Notes under the pieces: generated by a model
Seen by the model: the letters and a program-made list of their open reading frames with translations, nothing else
Told to the model about the DNA's origin: nothing
The model's database searches: none
Shown: piece by piece, positions 8,786 through 17,738 of the stretch
How the letters are laid out: each line of letters begins with the position of its first letter
Position numbering within the stretch: the first letter of the stretch is position 1
Program-made: the position numbers and the translations under genes
NCBI RefSeq assembly: GCF_905397275.1
Contig: NZ_CAJPUY010000003.1
Location: 1 to 64,000, forward strand
Direction: 5' to 3'
Length of the DNA stretch: 64,000 bases
Source: Cupriavidus yeoncheonensis
GTDB taxonomy: Bacteria > Pseudomonadota > Gammaproteobacteria > Burkholderiales > Burkholderiaceae

Positions 8786-10048
8786 ATGGTGCCGGCACCC
8801 ACGCCGCCCGCCATGCCGCCGCAGGCACCGCTGCCTGAGGCGAACGGGCCCAGGCACTCGCCGCTGGCGCGGGTGGGCCTCGTGTGCTTCACGCTGCTGG
8901 TGGTCTACGCGAGCCTGTACCCGTTCAGCGGCTGGACCGATAACGGCATCTCGCCGTTCGCGTTCCTGAGCGCGCCCAAGCCGCGCTACATCACCGAGTT
9001 CGACCTGCTGACCAATGTGCTCGGCTACTGTCCGTTCGGCGCGCTGGCGGTGCTTGCCTTGCATCCGCGCGTGTCGGGCGCGCGCGCCACGCTGATCGCG
9101 TTCGTCGCGGGCGCCCTGCTCTCCGGCTGCATGGAAGCGCTGCAGACCTGGCTGCCGAGCCGCATCTCCTCGAACATCGACCTCATCACCAATGCGCTGG
9201 GCGCGCTGCTCGGCGGCGCCGTGGTGGCGCCGTTCACCTCCGCGCTGATCGACCGCGGCACGCTCACGCAGCTGCGCACCGCATGGTTCGAGCCCCATGC
9301 AAGCTTCGCCATCCTGCTGCTGCTGCTGTGGCCGTTCGCGCAGATCTTTCCGCAGGAGCATTTGTTCGGCATGGGCGGCATCGTGCGCGAATGGCTGACC
9401 GACCCGGACTCATGGCCCATGCAGGTCTTGCAGATGCTGGTGCCGTCGCTGCCGGCATGGCAGGAAAGCATCGGCCTGCGCCCTGACGACATGCAGAGCC
9501 AGCAGTTGCTGGAAACGCTGGTGACGGCCAGCAGCTGGCTGGGCACGGGGCTGTTCGCATCGATCGCCATGCGCCGGCACGCGCCGATGCTGCGCATCCT
9601 GGCCGGGCTGCTCGCCACGGCCTTGCTGATCAAGGCCGCGGTGGCGGAACTGCAATTCCCCGATGGCAACGCCTTCAACTGGCTCTCCGAAGGCGGCCGC
9701 TTCGCCTTGCTGACCAGCTCGCTGGCGCTCGCCGTGCTGCTGTATGCGCCGCGCTGGATACGCGCGGTACTGGCCATGGCCGCGCTGATCACGCTGGTCG
9801 TGCTCACCAATGTGCTGCCGTCGAACCCGTATGCATGGATCTCCGAACAGGGCTGGCGGATGGGGCGCTTCGTCCATTTCAACAGCCTGGCGCAATGGCT
9901 CGGGTGGCTGTGGCCGTTCCTGGCGTTCTGCTATGTGATGTGGCGCTTTGAACAGGTGAGCCTGCGGCGGCATGAGCGGCGCAAGGCGGCGGCGGCGCGG
10001 AGGGAGGCGCTCAAGAAGACCGCGGAGGAGACCACGGAGGCGCAGTAA
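8786..10048 (+). CDS. VanZ-family integral membrane protein
   Basis: The 420-residue protein begins with a VanZ-like module (about 30-150) including the motifs YPFSGW, DLLTNVLGYCPFG and the SNIDLITNALGALLGG segment, followed by about six further hydrophobic helices. The C-terminus is charged and basic. VanZ proteins are poorly understood; in Gram-positives VanZ alters teicoplanin sensitivity. It lies 12 bases after the MCE lipoprotein gene and is probably co-transcribed, suggesting an envelope function, which is inference only. Confidence 0.82.
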   Translation: MVPAPTPPAMPPQAPLPEANGPRHSPLARVGLVCFTLLVVYASLYPFSGWTDNGISPFAFLSAPKPRYITEFDLLTNVLGYCPFGALAVLALHPRVSGARATLIAFVAGALLSGCMEALQTWLPSRISSNIDLITNALGALLGGAVVAPFTSALIDRGTLTQLRTAWFEPHASFAILLLLLWPFAQIFPQEHLFGMGGIVREWLTDPDSWPMQVLQMLVPSLPAWQESIGLRPDDMQSQQLLETLVTASSWLGTGLFASIAMRRHAPMLRILAGLLATALLIKAAVAELQFPDGNAFNWLSEGGRFALLTSSLALAVLLYAPRWIRAVLAMAALITLVVLTNVLPSNPYAWISEQGWRMGRFVHFNSLAQWLGWLWPFLAFCYVMWRFEQVSLRRHERRKAAAARREALKKTAEETTEAQ

Positions 10049-10118
10049 GGCCAGCGCCTGCTGCCGTTTCCCACCTGTCGGAGAGGGAAAGACAAGACGT
10101 CCGTCGGGACGCACGCAC

Positions 10119-10769
10119 TCAGTGCAACTGGCCACCCTGCTCGCGCACATCGACCTCCGTTGCCAGCGTGGTGGCAACAGCCTGGCGGATACCCCGGACC
10201 ATCATCTCCAGCGACATGCTGGGCTCGCCCGGATGGCGCGCAGCCTGCTCGGGCAGGTAGGGGATATGGATAAAGCCGCCGCGCACGCCTGCGCCGGCGG
10301 GCGTAGCCAGGGCGTGCATCAGGCCATAGAACACGTGATTGCAGACGAACGTTCCCGCCGTCTGCGATACCGCGGCAGGCACGCCGGCCGCGCGCATGTC
10401 GCGCGCGATCGCCTTGATCGGCAGCGTGGAGAAGTACGCGGCCGGACCTTGCGCCGCGATCACGGTGTCGATTGGCTGCGCGCCGGCGTTGTCGGCGATG
10501 CGGGCATCGTCGACATTGATGGCCACGCGCTCGACCGACATTTCCGTGCGTCCGCCCGCCTGTCCGACCGCGATGGCCACCGCGGGCTTCAGTTCGCGCA
10601 GCAGCGTGGCCATGGCATCGATGGCGGCACCGAACACGCACGGCAACTGGCGCGCGACGACCATGGCATCGCCGATGCGCTCGCCGTCGAGTGCGCGCAC
10701 CGCTTCCCAGGACGGGTTGATCGGCTCGTTCTCGAACGGCTCGAAGCCTGTGAGCAATACGGTGCGCAT
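10119..10769 (-). CDS. pcp: Pyroglutamyl-peptidase I
   Basis: The 216-residue cysteine peptidase removes N-terminal pyroglutamate (5-oxoproline) from peptides. The catalytic triad is visible at Glu80 (in TEMSVERVA), Cys143 (in [10 protein letters not shown]) and His168 (in FIHIPYLP), and the GFEPF start and length match the family. It is the last gene of the pxp operon and would supply pyroglutamate to the 5-oxoprolinase encoded upstream, making a peptide-to-glutamate pathway. It ends 70 bases from the convergent VanZ-family gene. Confidence 0.95.
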   Translation of the reverse strand: MRTVLLTGFEPFENEPINPSWEAVRALDGERIGDAMVVARQLPCVFGAAIDAMATLLRELKPAVAIAVGQAGGRTEMSVERVAINVDDARIADNAGAQPIDTVIAAQGPAAYFSTLPIKAIARDMRAAGVPAAVSQTAGTFVCNHVFYGLMHALATPAGAGVRGGFIHIPYLPEQAARHPGEPSMSLEMMVRGIRQAVATTLATEVDVREQGGQLH

Positions 10770-10784
10770 GACGGGTCTCCGGAT

Positions 10785-11735
10785 TTACATGAGGAAGTAA
10801 AGCAGCGCGATGTTCGCGGCGAGGATCGCCAGCGCGGTCGGCACTTGCGCGCGAATCACGGCGTTCTTGTCTTCCAGTTCCAGCAGCGCGGCCGGCACGA
10901 TGTTGAAGTTGGCCGCCATCGGCGTCATCAGGGTACCGCAGTAACCCGAGAACATGCCGATCGCCGCCATCACCGCCGGGTTGCCGTGGAACATGCCGAT
11001 CAGGATCGGCACGCCGACACCGCCGGTCATGACCGGGAACGCCGCGAAGCCGTTGCCCATGATGACCGTGAACAGCGCCATGCCGACGCAGTACACCACC
11101 ACCGCGACCAGCTTGTAGTCCATGTTGATGTAGGCGGTGGTCAGGTGTGCCACGGCCTTGCCCACGCCGGCGTCGGCGAACACCAGGCCAAGCATCGCCA
11201 GCATCTGCGGCAGCACCAGCGCCCAGCCGAGCGACTCCGTCAGCCGGCGCGATTCGCGCACGCCCTGCGCGACCGAGTCGCGCGTAAGCCAGCACACCAC
11301 GCCCAGCGAGATCAGGCAGCCGATGCCGAGCGAGACGAAGGTCACGTTCTTCGGATCGAGCAGGGGAATGCCCGCGATCTTCACATCCTTGAACAGCACG
11401 GTGCCGATCACGGTCACCAGCGGAATCAGCAGCGCCGGCACGAACAGCTTGTTGCCGAGGCGGCGCGCGCTGGCGCGGCGCTCTTCTTCGGGCAGCGTGT
11501 CATGCTTGCCGTGGCCGACGCCGCCGAAGCCGGCGATCAGCGCCATCACCACGGCGCCGATGCCCACTGCCGCGGGCGGCAGGCGGTCGCCGATCAGGAA
11601 GACGGCGGCATACAGCAACCAGAACAGGCCCGTGCTGAAGCGGCGCGGATGCTCGCGGTCGGCAAAGGTCAGCAGCGCGGTAATGGCCAGGACCAGGCCC
11701 GCCAGCCAGTACAGGTACTCGATGGAAACGATCAT
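10785..11735 (-). CDS. DUF979 family membrane protein
   Basis: The 316-residue protein has about nine hydrophobic helices and no soluble domain, and matches the DUF979 family (start YLYWLAGLVLAITALLTF-like, a central SLGWALVLPQMLAMLGL, and a C-terminal AANFNIVPAALLELEDKN). The function is not experimentally established as far as I know. It is encoded 3 bases after DUF969 and directly before pcp inside a pyroglutamate-processing operon, so the pair is plausibly a transporter for pyroglutamate or pyroglutamyl peptides. That role is inference from context. Confidence 0.85.
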   Translation of the reverse strand: MIVSIEYLYWLAGLVLAITALLTFADREHPRRFSTGLFWLLYAAVFLIGDRLPPAAVGIGAVVMALIAGFGGVGHGKHDTLPEEERRASARRLGNKLFVPALLIPLVTVIGTVLFKDVKIAGIPLLDPKNVTFVSLGIGCLISLGVVCWLTRDSVAQGVRESRRLTESLGWALVLPQMLAMLGLVFADAGVGKAVAHLTTAYINMDYKLVAVVVYCVGMALFTVIMGNGFAAFPVMTGGVGVPILIGMFHGNPAVMAAIGMFSGYCGTLMTPMAANFNIVPAALLELEDKNAVIRAQVPTALAILAANIALLYFLM

Positions 11736-11738
11736 GGC

Positions 11739-12476
11739 TTACTCCCCGCTCTTGGCCGCGACATCGGTGGCGGCGGCCTTGCCGCCAAGCTCGCGCTCCA
11801 GCCAGCCGTCCAGGCGCTTCAGGCGCACCGCGTGGATCAGGAACGCGCAGACCGCGGTCGGGATGCCCCACACGGCGATATGCAGCGGCTCCACGTCGAT
11901 ATTCGACGACAGCAGGAAGGTATGCATCAGCGCGATGGCGCCGAACGCCACGAAGATGTCCTCGCCGAAGAACAGGCCGACATTGTCGGTGGCCGCGCAG
12001 AATGCCAGCACACGCTGCCGCACGGGCTCCGGCAGGTGGCCGAAGCGGTTCTCCGCCGCACCTTCCGCCATCGGCGCCAGCAGCGGGCGCACCATCTGCG
12101 GATGGCCGCCGAGGCTGGTCAGGCCGACCGCCGCGGTCAGCTCGCGCACGCCCAGGTAGACGATCAGCAGGCGGCCGACGGTGGCCGATGCGATGCGCGC
12201 GATCCACGCCTGCGCATGCTCGCGCAGGCCGTGCCGTTCCAGCAGGCCGATCACGGCCAGCGGCAGCAGGATGATCAGCGGCAGGTTGCGCGCCTTGACG
12301 AAGGCGGTGCCGATCGCGGCGAAGATCTGCATGACCGGCATCGGGGCGGCAAGGCCCGTGGCAATGGCGGCCAGGGCCACCACCAGCATGGGATTGAAGC
12401 GCAGCACGAAGCCGATGATGATGACGCCGACCCCGATTAGGGGCCAGAGGTTGACTGCCTGTTCCATAAGAGACAC
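11739..12476 (-). CDS. DUF969 family membrane protein
   Basis: The 245-residue protein has about six hydrophobic helices (for example LWPLIGVGVIIIGFVLRF at the N-terminus) and matches the DUF969 family. DUF969 and DUF979 genes occur as adjacent pairs, which suggests one two-subunit membrane complex. Here both sit within the pxp operon between pxpA and pcp, pointing to uptake of pyroglutamate or its peptides. Function is unproven. The start ATG at 12476 follows a 90-base gap after pxpA. Confidence 0.85.
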   Translation of the reverse strand: MSLMEQAVNLWPLIGVGVIIIGFVLRFNPMLVVALAAIATGLAAPMPVMQIFAAIGTAFVKARNLPLIILLPLAVIGLLERHGLREHAQAWIARIASATVGRLLIVYLGVRELTAAVGLTSLGGHPQMVRPLLAPMAEGAAENRFGHLPEPVRQRVLAFCAATDNVGLFFGEDIFVAFGAIALMHTFLLSSNIDVEPLHIAVWGIPTAVCAFLIHAVRLKRLDGWLERELGGKAAATDVAAKSGE

Positions 12477-12566
12477 CAGAGCGTGTGATGGAGGCGGGCG
12501 GCCTTCAGCCGTCAGACTGCACGACGGGAAAGGCTGCGGGAATTGCCGGAGGCCTCGGTTGCGTGC

Positions 12567-13307
12567 CTAGGCGCCGGCACGGACTGCAATGCCTTCGGCG
12601 CCGAGCCGCTCGCGGATGCGGCGCGCAAAGGCAAGCGCGTGGGCGCCGTCGCCGTGCAGGCACACGGTCTCGGCGCGGATCGGGACCCAGTTGCCATCGA
12701 TGGCGCGCACGCGCTGCTCGCGCACCATGGTCAGCGTCTGGTTCAGGGCGACTTCCTCGTCTTCATGCAGCGCGCCCGGCGTGCCGCGCTTGACGAGCGA
12801 GCCGTCGGGGTTGTAGCCGCGGTCGGCAAAGACTTCTTCCTTGACGCGCAGGCCGGCCTGGCGCGCCACGTCGATCATCTTGCTGCCGGCCAGGCCGAAG
12901 AAGACGAGGTCGGAATCGAAGTCGCGCACGGCGCGCACGATCGCCCCGGCCAGCGCCGGGTCGCGCGCGGCCTGGTTGTACAGCGCGCCATGGGGCTTGA
13001 CGTGGTGCAGTTGGCCGCCCTGTGCGCGAACGATCGCGGCGAGCGCGCCGATCTGGTACAGCACGTCCGCGTAGACGGCTTCGGGGTCGCGCTGCATCTC
13101 GGTGCGGCCGAAATTCTCGCGGTCAGGGAAGCTCGGGTGCGCGCCGATGGCAACACCCTTTTCAATGGCCCACTTCACGGTCTGCAGCATGGTGGCGGCA
13201 TCGCCCGCATGCCAGCCGCACGCCACGTTGGCGGAACTGATCAGCGCGAGCAGCGCCTCGTCATTGCTACAGCCTTCACCAAGGTCGGCGTTCAAATCGA
13301 TCTGCAT
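12567..13307 (-). CDS. pxpA: 5-oxoprolinase subunit A (LamB/YcsF family)
   Basis: The 246-residue protein starts [12 protein letters not shown], the hallmark of the LamB/YcsF family, and contains the conserved [11 protein letters not shown] and GAHPSFPD motifs expected of this TIM-barrel-like fold. With PxpB and PxpC it forms the ATP-dependent enzyme that opens 5-oxoproline to glutamate. AAGGAG lies just upstream of the ATG at 13307. It is preceded by pxpC with a 12-base gap and followed by the DUF969/DUF979 genes. Confidence 0.94.
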   Translation of the reverse strand: MQIDLNADLGEGCSNDEALLALISSANVACGWHAGDAATMLQTVKWAIEKGVAIGAHPSFPDRENFGRTEMQRDPEAVYADVLYQIGALAAIVRAQGGQLHHVKPHGALYNQAARDPALAGAIVRAVRDFDSDLVFFGLAGSKMIDVARQAGLRVKEEVFADRGYNPDGSLVKRGTPGALHEDEEVALNQTLTMVREQRVRAIDGNWVPIRAETVCLHGDGAHALAFARRIRERLGAEGIAVRAGA

Positions 13308-13319
13308 TGCGGTTCTCCT

Positions 13320-14339
13320 TCAGGCTGCTGCGCGCGTGCGGGTGCGGCGGCGCGCGGCAATGGTCATGCCGTCTCCCTGCCATTGCAGGGCCTGGTCAAT
13401 CTGGCGCAGGTAGCGGTCCACGGTGGCCTGCGCGGCTGCGGCCTGCGCGAGCGTGACACGCACGAAGCGCACCGTCGCGCCCAGCGGCACCTGCGCCAGG
13501 CGCCACAGGTCGGCGCCGATCACGACGCCGATCTTCGGGTAGCCGCCGGTGGTCTGCGCATCGGCCATCAGCGCGATCGGCTGCCCGGCCGGCGGCACCT
13601 GGATCACGCCCGGCACCACGCCGTGCGAGAGCAGGTCGGCACTGCGCTCTGCCTTGCGCGCGAGCACGGGGCCCTGCAGGCGCAGGCCCATGCGGTTGCT
13701 GTTCGGCGTGATGGTCCACTCGGAATCCCACAGCGCGGCCTGCGCGGCGGGCTCGAAATCTTCGTACTCGGGGCCGGGCAGCACGCGGATCGGCATGGCG
13801 TCGCCGGCGTCGGCGCACGGCAGCGCCCACGCCGGCGCCTGCACGCCGAGCCAGTCCGAGCCATCGACTACGCCGGGGCGCGCGGCGACTAGGCGGTCAC
13901 CCTCATGCAGCGCACGCCCGGCAAAGCCGCCGAAGCCGGCCTTCAGGTCGGTGCTGCGCGAGCCCATCACCGGCTCCACGTCGATGCCGCCCGCCACGCA
14001 CAGGTAGGCACGCGTGCCGCCGCGCGTGGCGGGCAGCGTCAGCGTCTCGCCGCGGCGCACGTCGAAGGCGTGCCAGGACCAGACCGATATGCCGTCCAGG
14101 TTGGCGTTGCACTCGGCGCCGGCCAGTGCCACGCGCATATCGGCGTGGAAGCGTACGGCGGCACGGCCAAGCGTGAATTCGATGGCGGCGCAGCCGGGCG
14201 CATTGCCGAGCAGCCGGTTGCCGATGGTCAGCGCCAGCGGGTCCATGGCGCCGGAGCGCCCCACGCCGAAGCGGCGAAAGCCGGTGCGGCCAAGATCCTG
14301 CACGGAGGCCAGCGCACCGGGCCGGATGATCTCGATCAC
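13320..14339 (-). CDS. pxpC: 5-oxoprolinase subunit C (biotin-dependent-carboxylase-type AHS2 domain)
   Basis: The 339-residue protein carries the AHS2/KipA domain, with SVQDLGRTGFRRFGVGRSGAMD-type N-terminus (read in two parts around LGRTGFR and GRSGAMD) and QTTGGYPKIG near residue 245. It forms the catalytic complex with PxpB that phosphorylates and opens the lactam. The start is GTG at 14339, overlapping the pxpB stop as GTGA (14336-14339), so the two subunits are translationally coupled. Confidence 0.94.
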   Translation of the reverse strand: MIEIIRPGALASVQDLGRTGFRRFGVGRSGAMDPLALTIGNRLLGNAPGCAAIEFTLGRAAVRFHADMRVALAGAECNANLDGISVWSWHAFDVRRGETLTLPATRGGTRAYLCVAGGIDVEPVMGSRSTDLKAGFGGFAGRALHEGDRLVAARPGVVDGSDWLGVQAPAWALPCADAGDAMPIRVLPGPEYEDFEPAAQAALWDSEWTITPNSNRMGLRLQGPVLARKAERSADLLSHGVVPGVIQVPPAGQPIALMADAQTTGGYPKIGVVIGADLWRLAQVPLGATVRFVRVTLAQAAAAQATVDRYLRQIDQALQWQGDGMTIAARRRTRTRAAA

Positions 14340-14986
14340 GCGATGACCTCCTCGGCAACAAAACGCACGGTATCGCCGGGGGCGAACAGCGAAGGCGGGT
14401 CGCGATCGGCCACGAACAGCGCGGCATCGGTATGCCCGATCAGTTGCCAGCCGCCCGGGGCGGAGGCCGGATAGATGCCGGTCTGCTCGCCGCCGATGCC
14501 AACCGAGCCGGCCGGGACGGCCAGCCGCGGCTCGCGCCGGCGCGGCGTGGCCAGTTCCGGCGCCAGCCCGCCCATGTAGGCAAAGCCCGGCTGGAAACCG
14601 AGGAAGTACACCACGTACTCGCCCGCGCTGTGGCGGCGCACCACTTCCTGCGGGCTCAGGCCCGTATGCGCGGCCACATCGGCCAAGTCGGGCCCATGCT
14701 CGCCGCCGTAGCGCACGGGAATCTCCACGAGCCGGCCGATAGCCTGGCTCGCCTCGCCCGAGGCCCAGGCGAGCTTCAGGTTGCGTTCGAGCGCCGCGAC
14801 ATCGGCGGCCTCGTCAAAGATCACCATCAGGTTGTTCATGCCGGGCACGACGTCGACCACGCCGCGCCAGTCGGCCGCGCGCGCCGCCATGGCCCAGATG
14901 CGGCGCTGGGCCTCGAGCGAGGCCGGCGGCGGCACGCTGCAGAGCAGCGCCTGTTCGGCAAGACGGTGGACAGTACAGGAGGTCAT
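14336..14986 (-). CDS. pxpB: 5-oxoprolinase subunit B (AHS1/KipI domain)
   Basis: The protein (216 residues from ATG 14986; a GTG at 15007 would add seven) belongs to the AHS1/KipI family. Conserved segments are DVVPGMNNLMV near residue 60, GEYVVYFLGFQPGFAYMGG near 140 and the C-terminal SPAGGWQLIG-like SAPGGWQLIG with APGDTVRF. It is the first gene of the operon pxpB-pxpC-pxpA-DUF969-DUF979-pcp. Neither candidate start has a strong ribosome site; the ATG fits the family's usual length. Confidence 0.93.
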   Translation of the reverse strand: MTSCTVHRLAEQALLCSVPPPASLEAQRRIWAMAARAADWRGVVDVVPGMNNLMVIFDEAADVAALERNLKLAWASGEASQAIGRLVEIPVRYGGEHGPDLADVAAHTGLSPQEVVRRHSAGEYVVYFLGFQPGFAYMGGLAPELATPRRREPRLAVPAGSVGIGGEQTGIYPASAPGGWQLIGHTDAALFVADRDPPSLFAPGDTVRFVAEEVIA

Positions 14987-15053
14987 GGGCAACACAGGCT
15001 GGACCACTGCTGATCAGTGTAGGCCGGTATGGCACCAGATGTGACTCACCAGC

Positions 15054-15096
15054 AATTCATCGATAATTTATCGATGAATTCATCATAACGAAACAA
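15054..15096 (-). promoter_or_regulatory. Putative operator and promoter of the pxp operon
   Basis: A perfect 13-1-13 palindrome lies at 15054-15080 (arm AATTCATCGATAA, centre T). Read on the minus strand, a possible -35 TTGTTT (15091-15096) is followed after 18 bases by GATAAA (15067-15072), which lies inside the palindrome. The site is about 70-95 bases upstream of pxpB. An AT-rich, long, perfect palindrome over the -10 is typical of a repressor operator. The regulator is not identifiable here. Confidence 0.6.
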
Positions 15097-15166
15097 GGCC
15101 AGGCGCGGCACTAAGGATTGACCCTAATAAGAACTGCGACCTGCCCCGCTTGCGCAGTGGGCTGCC

Positions 15167-15197
15167 CCAAAACAAAACGGCCGGGTTTCCCCGGCCG
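15167..15197 (-). terminator. Intrinsic terminator of lipA
   Basis: CGGCCGGG (15178-15185) pairs with CCCGGCCG (15190-15197). On the minus strand the hairpin is followed by TTTTGTTTTGG. It lies 30 bases after the lipA stop and separates lipA from the pxp operon promoter. Confidence 0.85.
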
Positions 15198-15226
15198 CCT
15201 GGCTGATTCCGATGCGCGGGTGCCGA

Positions 15227-16222
15227 TCAGGCAAACCCGGCCTGATGCGCCTGCTGGTCGGCGTGGTAGGAGCTACGCACCATGGCGCCCACGGCGGCGT
15301 GCGTGAAGCCCATCTTGTAGGCCTCTTCCTCGAACATCTTGAAGGTGTCGGGATGGACGTAGCGCAGCACCGGCAGGTGGTGGTTCGACGGCGCGAGGTA
15401 CTGGCCGATGGTCAGCATGTCGATGTCGTGCGCGCGCATGTCGCGCATGACTTCGAGGATTTCCTCGTCGGTCTCGCCCAGGCCCACCATCAGGCCGGAT
15501 TTGGTCGGCACGTTCGGGTTGCGGCGCTTGAACTCCTGCAGCAGCTTGAGCGAGTGCGCGTAGTCGGCGCCCGGGCGGGCCTGCTTGTACAGGCGCGGCA
15601 CGGTTTCCATGTTGTGGTTCATCACGTCCGGCGGGCAGGCCTGCAGGATGTCCAGCGCCTTGTCCAGGCGGCCGCGGAAGTCGGGCACCAGCACTTCGAT
15701 GCGGGTAACGGGCGACAGCTCGCGGGTCTGGCTGATGCAGTCGACATAGTGCTGGGCACCGCCGTCGCGCAGGTCATCGCGGTCGACGCTGGTGATCACC
15801 ACGTAGTTCAGCTTGAGCTGGGCGATGGTGCGGGCCAGGTTGCCCGGCTCGTTCACGTCGAGCGGGTCGGGGCGGCCGTGGCCGACGTCGCAGAAGGGGC
15901 AGCGGCGCGTGCACTTGTCGCCCATGATCATGAACGTGGCCGTGCCCTTGCCGAAGCATTCGCCGATGTTCGGGCAACTCGCTTCCTCGCACACCGTCAC
16001 CAGGTTGTTGGCGCGCAGGATGTCCTTGATCTCGTAGAAGCGCGAGTTGCCGGTGGCGGCCTTCACGCGGATCCAGTCCGGCTTCTTGAGCTTCTCGGCC
16101 GGCACGATCTTGATGGGGATGCGCGCGGTCTTGTCGGCAGACTTCTGCTTGCGGGTCGGATCGTACTGCTCCGCGGGGGATTGCGGGGTGTCGCTGGAGG
16201 AGGCGATCAGGGCGTCGCTCAT
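15227..16222 (-). CDS. lipA: Lipoyl synthase
   Basis: The 331-residue radical SAM enzyme inserts two sulfurs into octanoyl groups on carrier domains to make lipoate. Both clusters' cysteine sets are visible: the auxiliary-cluster motif [12 protein letters not shown] and the SAM-cluster motif CTRRCPFC; the conserved C-terminal RSSYHAD is also present. The ATG at 16222 is chosen because GGAG lies upstream in the reverse strand (about 16229-16232); an earlier in-frame codon adds only six unrelated residues. It follows lipB by 44 bases, as in most proteobacteria. Confidence 0.97.
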   Translation of the reverse strand: MSDALIASSSDTPQSPAEQYDPTRKQKSADKTARIPIKIVPAEKLKKPDWIRVKAATGNSRFYEIKDILRANNLVTVCEEASCPNIGECFGKGTATFMIMGDKCTRRCPFCDVGHGRPDPLDVNEPGNLARTIAQLKLNYVVITSVDRDDLRDGGAQHYVDCISQTRELSPVTRIEVLVPDFRGRLDKALDILQACPPDVMNHNMETVPRLYKQARPGADYAHSLKLLQEFKRRNPNVPTKSGLMVGLGETDEEILEVMRDMRAHDIDMLTIGQYLAPSNHHLPVLRYVHPDTFKMFEEEAYKMGFTHAAVGAMVRSSYHADQQAHQAGFA

Positions 16223-16266
16223 AAATATCTCCGCACGCAATGGCGTGCAATTCGCTTGTCAGCTTG

Positions 16267-16980
16267 TCACAAAGAGGCCAGGGCCGGCGTGGCGGCAGTC
16301 TTGTCTGCCGCCAGCGCACGGGCCTCGCGCGCTGCCAGCACCTCGCACAATGCCGCCGCCAGGCGTCGCGCGATGTCAGTTTGTTGTGCGGCGGTCACGG
16401 GCTGGTCCTGCCAGTGTCCACCGGCAGTGGCCATGTCGACGGTTTCCAGTCCGGCATAGCCGCACGGATTGATGCGCAGGAACGGCGCCAGATCCATCTG
16501 CACGTTCAGGCTGACGCCGTGATAACTGCAGCCATTGCGGATCTTGAGACCGAGCGCGGCAATCTTGGCGCCCCGGTGCAGCCCGTCCGACAGGTAGATG
16601 CCGGGGGCGCCGGGCTTGCGCTCAGCCGCGAGATTATACGCCGCGAGCGTGTCCAGCACGGCCTGCTCGATGTCATTGACCAGCTCGCGCACCATCAGCC
16701 TGCGGCGCTTGAGATCGAGCAGCAGATAGGCCACCACCTGGCCGGGGCCGTGGTAAGTGATCTGTCCACCACGATCGATCTGCACCATCGGGATGTGCGC
16801 GTCCGGCGCCAGCAGGTGCGCGGGATCGCCCGCCTGGCCAAGCGTGTAGACCGGAGGGTGTTCGACCAGCCAGACCTGGTCAGGCGTCTCGGGCGAGCGC
16901 GCGGCAGTGAAGGCGCGCATCGCGTCGAAGCAGGGCTGGTAATCCTCGCGGCCCCGCTCGATGACTTGAATCGGATGCAT
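16267..16980 (-). CDS. lipB: Lipoyl(octanoyl) transferase
   Basis: The 237-residue enzyme transfers octanoate from acyl carrier protein to lipoyl domains. Catalytic Lys139 (GAKIAALGL) and Cys173 (INPCGYAG) are present, with [12 protein letters not shown] at residues 70-81. It is the first gene of lipB-lipA. The DUF493 (ybeD) gene often found next to lipB is absent; a DUF2917 gene lies upstream. The start codon comes only 14 bases after a strong terminator-like hairpin and has no evident ribosome site, which is odd. Confidence 0.95.
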   Translation of the reverse strand: MHPIQVIERGREDYQPCFDAMRAFTAARSPETPDQVWLVEHPPVYTLGQAGDPAHLLAPDAHIPMVQIDRGGQITYHGPGQVVAYLLLDLKRRRLMVRELVNDIEQAVLDTLAAYNLAAERKPGAPGIYLSDGLHRGAKIAALGLKIRNGCSYHGVSLNVQMDLAPFLRINPCGYAGLETVDMATAGGHWQDQPVTAAQQTDIARRLAAALCEVLAAREARALAADKTAATPALASL

Positions 16981-16993
16981 GGCGAGAGTGTAA

Positions 16994-17019
16994 CGAAAAG
17001 GGCCGGCTTTCGCCGGCCC
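16994..17019 (-). terminator. Terminator-like hairpin immediately upstream of lipB
   Basis: GGGCCGGC (17000-17007) and GCCGGCCC (17012-17019) form a perfect 8-base stem with loop TTTC; on the minus strand it is followed by TTTTCG. It lies about 127 bases after the DUF2917 stop and 14 bases before the lipB ATG. It can end DUF2917 transcription or act as an attenuator of lipB. Confidence 0.75.
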
Positions 17020-17145
17020 CTGCCACGTTCATGGGGGATTCGTCAGTCCCGCCCCGTGTCCGGGCTGCCGGTTTCATCACCCGGCCTGGACCAGACCAGG
17101 CGCAACCGCGGTGCATGTGCCGGGGACGATTCTCCGTGCATCGCG

Positions 17146-17514
17146 TCACGCGACCTTGGCGTGGTCGTCGCCTGGCGTCCACTCCGTGCCTCGAACCAGG
17201 CGCCGCAGCGCGCGGTACACGAGGTGCGGGACATCGGCCAGCGTCGGCACCGGGCGACGCGCCTCGGCGATCAGCGCCAGGCGCACGGCACGGCGGGCAC
17301 GCGGGTCGATGCTCAGCACCACTTCATCGCCACGCCGCAGCAGCAGGCTCGCGCCACAACGCAGCCAGTAATCCTCGGAATCGCCTTCGCGGGTGATCCA
17401 CAGGTCGGTGCCGGCGGCATCTTCCACATGGAGGCGCTGTGCCGCATGCATGGACAGCGCGGTCACTTCGCCGGGACTCAGGGTGAAAACGGTCGTTGTG
17501 AGCAGGGCTTGCAT
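17146..17514 (-). CDS. DUF2917 domain-containing protein
   Basis: The 122-residue protein matches DUF2917 through the segment FTLSPGEVTALSMHAAQRL, then LWITREGDSEDYWLRCG and LLLRRGDEVVLS (about residues 10-70), predicted to be a small cupin-like beta fold. The C-terminus is helical and basic. Function is unknown. The ATG at 17514 has GGAG at good spacing (reverse strand about 17523-17526); the longer open frame upstream lacks similarity. It is divergent from a GcvA-like LysR gene, an arrangement that suggests regulation by that protein. Confidence 0.8.
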   Translation of the reverse strand: MQALLTTTVFTLSPGEVTALSMHAAQRLHVEDAAGTDLWITREGDSEDYWLRCGASLLLRRGDEVVLSIDPRARRAVRLALIAEARRPVPTLADVPHLVYRALRRLVRGTEWTPGDDHAKVA

Positions 17515-17738
17515 AATGGATCTCCTATCCGCCGGCCTCGGCAGGTCTTGCCGGGTCTTGCCGAGTGCTTGCCATCTGACCGGTACTGGCCTGGTTTTCC
17601 CTCCAGGCCACTTCGAATCGCAAGATTCGCAGAGGCAATGGGGCGCCGGTGAATTGAATTCTAGTGATTGCCCGGGCACTGGCAAAACGATATATTTTTG
17701 AGGTTCTTGTTAGTGAAGCTCACAAAGCGGAGGGTGTC

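Noticed and set aside
9972..12440. Plus-strand open frame of 822 codons
   Set aside because: It is the complement of pcp, DUF979 and DUF969, which have clear family matches. The translation is rich in His, Arg and Gln with no domain, typical of antisense frames in high-GC DNA.
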